Part shown: positions 57,188 to 64,000 of the stretch, one piece after another
Numbering within the stretch: position 1 is the stretch's first letter
How the letters are laid out: the number at the start of each line of letters is the position of its first letter
NCBI RefSeq assembly: GCF_000166295.1
Contig: NC_017506.1
Span: 3,224,001-3,288,000, forward strand
Direction of reading: 5' to 3'
Length of the DNA stretch: 64,000 nucleotides
Origin: Marinobacter adhaerens HP15
Lineage (GTDB): Bacteria > Pseudomonadota > Gammaproteobacteria > Pseudomonadales > Oleiphilaceae
Translations under genes and position numbers: made by a program
The notes under the pieces: model-generated
The model's input: the letters and a program-made list of their open reading frames with translations, nothing else
What the model was told of the DNA's origin: nothing
Databases searched by the model: none

Positions 57188-58369
57188 TCAGGACAGCAGG
57201 ATCACTCCAGCCAGCGCACTCAGCGGCGCCAGTAGCCAGACCGGAACCCGCCAGACAGCGAGACAGACCCAAATGGCGAGCACGAGTGCCAGATCATGCG
57301 CACCATGGACGGCGGAGACCCAGACCGGATCGTAGAGAGCCGCCAGCAACAACCCCACCACGCCTGCATTCACGCCGGCCAGCGCTGACCGGGCGCGACG
57401 ATGCTCCCGAAGCCAGCTCCATAGGGGAAGACCGGCGAATACAAGCAGGGTTCCAGGGAGGAACACAGCCAGTACCGCAATCACACCACCGAGAACACCG
57501 GCCTGTGAACCACCCAGAAATCCTGAAAAGGAAAACAGCGGTCCCGGCATAGCCTGGGCAACGCCATACCCCGCCAGGAAAGTGTCCGCCGGCATGGCAC
57601 CGGAGGCCACGAAGCCCTCCTGTAGCCAGGGCAGCACTACATGTCCGCCGCCAAACACCAGTGCACCGGCCCGGTACATTTCAGCGCCTATCCAACCAAG
57701 ACTGCCGGTGGTCTGAGGCAGGAAGGAAACCAACAACAGAATCAAAAAGGCCCCTGCAAAAAGCGCAGGTTTCCGGGATTGTAGCGGCACATGCAGCGGC
57801 TCAGATGCCTCTCCGCTCCCCAACCCCAGAAAGGAACCCACAGCCCCGGCAATGACCAGCGCCAGTATCTGCATCCAGGTTTCGCCCATCACCAGAAGGC
57901 TCACCGCTACCAGCAACGCCATGGCGATTCGGGGACGGTCCGGGCAAAGGGTTGTTCCCATCTGCCAGACCGCCTGGGCCACCACCGCCACCACAAACAA
58001 CTTGAGACCCTGTATCCAGCCGCCACTGCTGGCCTCTGGCCAGGCGCTCAATCCCAGCGCAAGACCAATCATGATCACCGCCGATGGCAGGGTGAACCCC
58101 AGCCACGCTGCGAGTGCGCCTCGGTAATGGCCGCGCAGGAACCCTATAGTCAGACCGACCTGGCTGGAAGCCGGTCCCGGCAGCAACTGGCAGAGGACCA
58201 CAACTTCTGCGTAGGCACTGTCTGAGAGCCACCGCCGACGTTTGACAAATTCATCGTGAAAGAATCCGAGATGCGCTGCCGGACCACCAAACGACGTCAG
58301 CCCCAGCCGAAGGAACAGCAGAAAAATCTGGCTAAACGACAGCCTGTCATCACTCGATGGTTCCGTCAT
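57188..58369 (-). CDS. chrA: Chromate transporter family protein, two-domain
   Basis: The 393-aa product is a long-form CHR-family membrane protein made of two homologous halves: [21 protein letters not shown] in the first half and [20 protein letters not shown] in the second. The PGP motifs are at [12 protein letters not shown] and [14 protein letters not shown]. Family members export chromate, but many relatives have no shown chromate role, so resistance is not certain. No chrB or other metal genes are adjacent. Confidence 0.88.
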   Translation of the reverse strand: MTEPSSDDRLSFSQIFLLFLRLGLTSFGGPAAHLGFFHDEFVKRRRWLSDSAYAEVVVLCQLLPGPASSQVGLTIGFLRGHYRGALAAWLGFTLPSAVIMIGLALGLSAWPEASSGGWIQGLKLFVVAVVAQAVWQMGTTLCPDRPRIAMALLVAVSLLVMGETWMQILALVIAGAVGSFLGLGSGEASEPLHVPLQSRKPALFAGAFLILLLVSFLPQTTGSLGWIGAEMYRAGALVFGGGHVVLPWLQEGFVASGAMPADTFLAGYGVAQAMPGPLFSFSGFLGGSQAGVLGGVIAVLAVFLPGTLLVFAGLPLWSWLREHRRARSALAGVNAGVVGLLLAALYDPVWVSAVHGAHDLALVLAIWVCLAVWRVPVWLLAPLSALAGVILLS

Positions 58370-58534
58370 AAATCTCCTGAGTCTGTTGCTCCGCTGGTTT
58401 CACCGCCAGTTTGTGATCAAACATGAACATTGTGTCGTTTTGGTTGCATACCTTCGAGGGCCATCCATAATGACAGACAGGGTTTGCCACTTAGTACATC
58501 GGCCATGCCCGGCTCGGCATATAAGGGAAGAAAA

Positions 58535-59509
58535 ATGACGGCAAGGGCTCGTACACCGGAGAACCAGGATGAACTCCTGGAATACCGCCTGAGCCTGAGG
58601 CTCGGCCCTGTTCACGCCCGCCAGAGGCTCGGCATTGAACGGGAAGCTGAAGCGAAGGTATTCGGGCAGGATCACAGCTCATTCCATCTGGAAAACTGGG
58701 CCACGGCACCCGGCTTTATCCGTACCTGTTTGCGCATGGTTGGCCTTTGGGGCCGGGGCCAGAGCAACAGCCGGCGTCTGAACACCGTGCACAATCATTT
58801 CCAGCTTCCCGGCCTGCCGGAAGCCTTCGAGGGCTTTCGCATTCTGCATCTGACCGACCTGCACGTAGACATGGACGAAGCCAACCTGCAGGCAGTCCTG
58901 CGCCAGATCGAACCGTTAGACTACGATCTGTGCGTGTTGACCGGCGACTACCGGAAACTCACGTGGGGCCCGATTGAGGGCGCCCTGGACGGCATGGCGC
59001 GGCTGAGGGACGGTATAAAAAGCAAGCCCTATGCGGTTCTGGGTAACCACGACAGCGTTCGCATGGTACCGGCATTGGAAGACATGGGTTACCAACTGCT
59101 GATGAACGAAATGGCGCCCATTGAACGGGAGGGCCAGACCCTGTACCTCGCGGGTGTGGACGACGCCCACTTCTTCAAGGTCCACAACCTGCATCAGGCG
59201 GGGGACAATATCCCTGCGGGAGGCACCAGCATCCTGCTCAGCCATACGCCGGAGATCTGGCGCGAGGCTGCCCACGCCGGCTACGACGTCTTTCTCTGCG
59301 GCCACACACACGGCGGCCAGATCTGCCTGCCCGGCGGTATTCCGGTGACTCTCGACTCTGACTGCCCGCGCACACTCGGTCGAGGTTACTGGCGGATGAA
59401 CGGGATGCAGGGCTACACCTCACCGGGTTCCGGAACGTCCGTGGTAAACGTTCGCCTGAACTGCCCGCCGGAAGTAACCCTTCACACCCTGACTCGCGGC
59501 CCGGTTTAG
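58535..59509 (+). CDS. Calcineurin-like metallophosphoesterase (YkuE-like)
   Basis: The ATG at 58535 behind AAGGGAAG gives 324 aa. Metal-binding motifs are complete and in order: DLHVD (in ILHLTDLHVDMD), GDY (in CVLTGDYRK), GNHD, SHTPEI and GHTHGG. The N-terminal 100 residues are a charged domain not typical of the minimal fold. Substrate is unknown; relatives act on phospholipid headgroups or nucleotides. Its last 4 nt overlap the CarS-like gene tail-to-tail. An upstream in-frame start (58430) was rejected. Confidence 0.9.
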   Translation: MTARARTPENQDELLEYRLSLRLGPVHARQRLGIEREAEAKVFGQDHSSFHLENWATAPGFIRTCLRMVGLWGRGQSNSRRLNTVHNHFQLPGLPEAFEGFRILHLTDLHVDMDEANLQAVLRQIEPLDYDLCVLTGDYRKLTWGPIEGALDGMARLRDGIKSKPYAVLGNHDSVRMVPALEDMGYQLLMNEMAPIEREGQTLYLAGVDDAHFFKVHNLHQAGDNIPAGGTSILLSHTPEIWREAAHAGYDVFLCGHTHGGQICLPGGIPVTLDSDCPRTLGRGYWRMNGMQGYTSPGSGTSVVNVRLNCPPEVTLHTLTRGPV

Positions 59510-59988
59510 TGGGGCTGCCGGCGTATACCGAGACGGTAGAGCAGCGGTGAGCCATAGATGTTGGACAGGGTAAAAACCACCACGACAACCAACACTACCC
59601 ACAGGCTCACCGGCAGCCACCACATCGCCAGCAGCATGGGCAGGAGGGCTTCCGGGATCTGATCCAGCCCGACAGCCCGGGCACTCGATTCCAAACCCAT
59701 TCGGCGCTTGATGAAGCTGCTCAGAAGATCTCCTCCCAGCCCCAGCAGGCCGAACAGAAGCCCGAACACGAATCCCAGCCCGGTAAACTGGGCGAAAAGC
59801 CCGCAGGCCAGTGCACCGGATACAACACCCCGCCAGGTTTTGCTTTCACCAAATACGGGGCGGCCATCGGACAGCAGTCGACCGCCGTCCACCGGGGCCG
59901 ACCAGCGGTTTTTCAGCAGCCCGGCGGCAACCACCGGCGTGCCGTTGGCCAGCACCAGCATCACAAACAGCTCCAGGATGATCAGCAA
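59506..59988 (-). CDS. CarS-like (DUF46) CDP-alcohol synthase family membrane protein
   Basis: The 160-aa product has four to five hydrophobic segments and the family motifs RPVFGESKTWRGVVSG (about residues 43-58) and GDLLSSFIKRRMGLESSARA followed by LDQIPEA. These match the archaeal CDP-archaeol synthase CarS and bacterial DUF46 relatives, which activate lipid alcohols with CTP. In bacteria the substrate is not established. Neighbours are a metallophosphoesterase and fumC. Confidence 0.82.
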   Translation of the reverse strand: MLIILELFVMLVLANGTPVVAAGLLKNRWSAPVDGGRLLSDGRPVFGESKTWRGVVSGALACGLFAQFTGLGFVFGLLFGLLGLGGDLLSSFIKRRMGLESSARAVGLDQIPEALLPMLLAMWWLPVSLWVVLVVVVVFTLSNIYGSPLLYRLGIRRQPH

Positions 59989-60015
59989 GCGTTTGCGCCC
60001 CTCTGAAACGACCGA

Positions 60016-61392
<1,377 letters not shown>

Positions 61393-61459
61393 ATTCCCTC
61401 CTGTCCGTGCATTTGCACTGTGGGCTTCTTGGCGTGTACGCCAGGGGCCCGGCCATGGC

Positions 61460-61744
61460 TCAGCCGCCGCCCTGGGATCTGAGCCGGACATGGTCGCAGA
61501 TGCCCGTAACCTGTTCAAAATTGAGGATCAGGGTATGAACGGTGTTGGTGTAGGTGTCGTGCAGGTGAAACTTGTAACGGTGCTGCTTTTCACCCTGCAG
61601 AAACGCATCGTACTCGCGGACCAGCTCACGCACATCCCCACCGGAATCCTTGCTCCAGGTCGCATTGAACGGACCCAGCACGGCACCGCCAGCCAGGCAG
61701 ATGGTGACTTCGTGATTCGTCAGACCATTCTCAGGAACTGTCAT
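61460..61744 (-). CDS. Small conserved-looking protein of unknown function
   Basis: A 94-aa soluble protein with no motif I recognise. It has strand-rich segments (HEVTICLAGGAVLGPFNATW, KFHLHDTYTNTVHTLILN) and a C-terminal basic end. It lies 67 nt upstream of fumC on the same strand and 84 nt downstream of the sensor kinase. Good codon structure and spacing support a real gene. Confidence 0.65.
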   Translation of the reverse strand: MTVPENGLTNHEVTICLAGGAVLGPFNATWSKDSGGDVRELVREYDAFLQGEKQHRYKFHLHDTYTNTVHTLILNFEQVTGICDHVRLRSQGGG

Positions 61745-61828
61745 GGTTATCTCCCTTTCGATGAGCCTCTGGTAAGTGTAGTACTGCCTGGCAATTCATG
61801 TCTGAGGTATGGAGAAGGGAGATATATT

Positions 61829-63595
61829 TCAGGCCGAGGCAGAAGTCAGCAAGCTGGTCATCAGAGCCCTGAGCCGGTTCGGCTTCACAGGCTTGTTCAG
61901 GATGGGCAGTTCCTGGGCCCGAAGGAGTTTGCGGGTGTCGTCGCTACGATCTGCAGTGATAATGGCGGCGGGAATATTCTTGCCAAGGTAACGGCGAACC
62001 CCGTGAACTGCATCGTAACCGGTTCGCTCATTGTTCAGGTGATAGTCCGCAAGGATAAGGGCCGGTATCTGGCCGGTTTGCTCGAGAGCCTCCACGGCCT
62101 CTGCCTTGCTGGCGGCTGTGAGCACATCACAGCCCCAACGCTCCAGCAGCAACTGCATGCTCTCCAGAACCGCCGGCTCGTTGTCGATCACCAGCACCGG
62201 CACACCGTCAAAGCCATCGGCGAAATTCTGGAGCGAATCTGTACGGGCCATATCCGGTCTGGCCTGAGCGGGTTCAAGCGGCAGGGTCAGCACGAAGCGG
62301 GAGCCACGACCGGGCCGTGATGACACATCAATGTCGTACCCCAGCACCCGGACCATCCGTTCCACGATGGCCAGCCCCAGGCCCACGCCCTGCCGGCCGC
62401 CGGTGCCCTGGGGCAACAGCTGGTGAAACTCGGTGAAAATGTCCCGGAGCTTGTCTTCCTCGATGCCAACACCGGTGTCCCAGACTTCAATCCGCAGACG
62501 GTCGCCGCGGGATCTCAACGCCATGACAACACCGCCCTTGCGGGTGTACCGGAAGGCATTGCTGAGAAGATTTCGGAGGATACGGGTCAGCATGCGCTGA
62601 TCTGTTCGTACCATCGCCGGAATGGTGCGTACCCGGAACCCGAGGCCGGCATTGCTGGCAACGGCCTCGAACTCCTCCCCGAGGGATCTGGCCAGGGCGG
62701 CTACATCGGTATAAACCAGATCAGGCTTCATTGCCTGCTGGTCGAGCTTGGAGATATCCAGCAGGTCCGCCAGCAGGTCTTCGGCGCCCTCCAGTGCCCG
62801 ATGTACCTGGTGCACCATGCGGGTTTCCTGTTCCGGCAGCGTGCTGTCCTGGAGCGCGGATATCATCAGCCGGGCTGCATTCAGGGGCTGGAGCAGGTCA
62901 TGGCTGGCCGCCGCGAGATATTTATCCTTGCTGCGGTTGGCCTCTTTGGCGGCTTCCATGGCAACAAAGAGCTCGCGCTCAACCTTCTCGCGCTCCTCAA
63001 TCTGGTAGCGCAGGCCCACATTGGCATTCTGCAATGCTTCGGTCCGCTCTTCCACGCGCCGCTCAAGGGTGGCGTTCAACTGCTCCAGTTTCTGCCGGGC
63101 CAACACTCGCTCGGTTATGTCGGCAACGAAGGCTTCCACCACTTCCGGTCCGAGGTCCGGGCGTCGCAGCAGGGTGACAGCAACGTGGACCGGCGTGCGA
63201 TCAGCACGCTGGAAACGGGTTTCCCGGGCACTCAGACTGCCCTCGTCGAGAAGCTCCTGACGTATGGCATCGAATTCACTGGAACTGCAGAACAACTGTT
63301 CACGGAGCCGGATGACCTTTTCCGTGAGCGCCTCGGGGCTGTCATAACCGCAGATTCTCGCCATCGCCGGGTTGCAGGCCAGAAAGCCGCCCCGCAGGTT
63401 GGCCTGGAAGATACCGTGCAGCGCGTTCTCGAACAGCCATTTGTAGCGGTTGCGTTCCTGCTCCAGCTCGTCAATGCGTTCCTGCAGAGCCGGGTAATAG
63501 TTCTTGCGGACGGACTGGCTGCCCAGCCCGAGAAGATCGCCAATTCCGTAGCTACTGTCCTGTTCGCCATCCTTGCTGTCAGAGGGCTTCTTCAT
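61829..63595 (-). CDS. Hybrid sensor histidine kinase with PAS and receiver domains (ErcS-like)
   Basis: The ATG at 63595 (CAGG about 7 nt upstream) gives 588 aa. There is no clear membrane span, so it is probably cytosolic. A PAS domain (about residues 40-165: WLFENALHGIFQANLRGG) is followed by a coiled coil and the HisKA box KYLAAASHDLLQPLNAARLM. The ATPase boxes are N (RNLLSNAFRYT), G1 (VWDTGVGIEE) and G2 (GVGLGLAIVERM), and a C-terminal receiver carries ILADYHLN as acceptor. It overlaps the ErcA-like gene by 17 nt, matching the Pseudomonas ethanol-oxidation regulatory genes. Confidence 0.88.
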   Translation of the reverse strand: MKKPSDSKDGEQDSSYGIGDLLGLGSQSVRKNYYPALQERIDELEQERNRYKWLFENALHGIFQANLRGGFLACNPAMARICGYDSPEALTEKVIRLREQLFCSSSEFDAIRQELLDEGSLSARETRFQRADRTPVHVAVTLLRRPDLGPEVVEAFVADITERVLARQKLEQLNATLERRVEERTEALQNANVGLRYQIEEREKVERELFVAMEAAKEANRSKDKYLAAASHDLLQPLNAARLMISALQDSTLPEQETRMVHQVHRALEGAEDLLADLLDISKLDQQAMKPDLVYTDVAALARSLGEEFEAVASNAGLGFRVRTIPAMVRTDQRMLTRILRNLLSNAFRYTRKGGVVMALRSRGDRLRIEVWDTGVGIEEDKLRDIFTEFHQLLPQGTGGRQGVGLGLAIVERMVRVLGYDIDVSSRPGRGSRFVLTLPLEPAQARPDMARTDSLQNFADGFDGVPVLVIDNEPAVLESMQLLLERWGCDVLTAASKAEAVEALEQTGQIPALILADYHLNNERTGYDAVHGVRRYLGKNIPAAIITADRSDDTRKLLRAQELPILNKPVKPNRLRALMTSLLTSASA

Positions 63596-64000
63596 AGACA
63601 ACCTGGACATCCCGCAGCGACGACTTCCGGGGGTTGGTGAGAATGCACGGGTCCTGCAACGCAAAGCCGGACAGGTGGGGAATGTCGGACACCGAAACAC
63701 CCAGCTGGGCGAGACGCGCCTCCAGCCCAACCCGACGCTTGAGCTCTACAATGCGGTTCATCAGCCGTTTTTTGATTTCCGGCTTGGCCATTCCACGGGT
63801 ATCGATATCCATGGCTTCGGCAACGCGGCGGAAACGGTCTTCGGCAGACTGGAAGTTGTAAGCCACCACGTGCTCCAGCAACAGCGCATTACACAGACCA
63901 TGAGGCAAATCCAGGAAACCACCCAAGCTATGGGACATGGCGTGTACTGCCCCGAGAATGGCATTGGAGAAGGCCAGCCCCGCCTGCATGGAGGCCAGCA
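63579..64000 (-). CDS. ercA: Iron-containing alcohol dehydrogenase ErcA-like, 5' end cut by the window edge
   Basis: The frame runs off the right edge, leaving the C-terminal 140 residues (SALASMQAGLAFSNAILG, then AVHAMSHSLGGFLDLPHGLC). Two His of the Fe-binding set are visible (HAMSH and LPHG). The tail (GVSVSDIPHLSGFALQDPCI, then LTNPRK) matches the ErcA type of group III iron alcohol dehydrogenases. The overlap with a hybrid sensor kinase downstream matches the ercA/ercS pairing known from Pseudomonas, where they control the PQQ ethanol-oxidation regulon. Confidence 0.85.
   Translation of the reverse strand, partial: LASMQAGLAFSNAILGAVHAMSHSLGGFLDLPHGLCNALLLEHVVAYNFQSAEDRFRRVAEAMDIDTRGMAKPEIKKRLMNRIVELKRRVGLEARLAQLGVSVSDIPHLSGFALQDPCILTNPRKSSLRDVQVVYEEAL

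Overview
The window is a gammaproteobacterial chromosome segment. Gene order (tpiA-glmM-folP-ftsH, greA-carB-carA, grpE-dnaK-dnaJ-dapB, recN/fur/bamE/rnfH/ratA, smpB-ssrA) and the mix of a wax ester synthase, NhaD antiporter, Mqo and an ErcS/ErcA-like pair suggest a marine Marinobacter-like bacterium. This is inferred from gene content only; no database search was run.

Layout. Positions 1-23200 are ordinary core genome: amino-sugar/folate/FtsH genes, YhbY and GreA, carbamoyl-phosphate synthase, the heat-shock chaperone operon with a clear sigma-32 type promoter, and recN behind two LexA boxes. Fur, BamE, RnfH, RatA, a sodium-coupled transporter, SmpB and a WS/DGAT follow, ending at the tmRNA gene ssrA (23217-23581).

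Positions 23591-38525 are an integrated element of about 14.9 kb, bounded by a 36-bp direct repeat of the ssrA 3' end (23555-23590 and 38490-38525). Its core (24724-33266) is a Pf1/Pf4-like filamentous phage (inovirus). The minus-strand order is an AlpA-like regulator, three small unknown genes, a hairpin-rich intergenic region, an ssDNA-binding protein, a small membrane protein, the major coat protein, a 24-aa minor coat candidate, an adsorption protein, a DUF2523-like protein, Zot, a replication initiator and an integrase. A LexA-like repressor diverges from this block. The rest is AT-richer cargo (33268-38359 plus 23622-24755) that would be one contiguous block in the circular phage: several membrane-anchored helical proteins, a DUF4747-like/4-TM pair, an HNH endonuclease/membrane pair and a HEPN-like protein. 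It looks like a candidate phage-defence or superinfection-control cassette.

Positions 38528-64000 return to chromosome: a periplasmic metallo-beta-lactamase-fold protein, a solute-binding protein, ExoD, an SDR, a CheV-type protein and a lipoprotein. Next is an unusual three-gene operon of an ATP-grasp protein, a 683-aa protein with a papain-like Cys/His/Asn arrangement, and an acetolactate-synthase-like enzyme. After it come mqo, nhaD plus a Ca2+/Na+ exchanger, a PlsC acyltransferase, a SorAB-like sulfite dehydrogenase, msrA/msrB, chrA, a metallophosphoesterase, a CarS-like protein, fumC, a hybrid sensor kinase and the start-truncated iron alcohol dehydrogenase ErcA.
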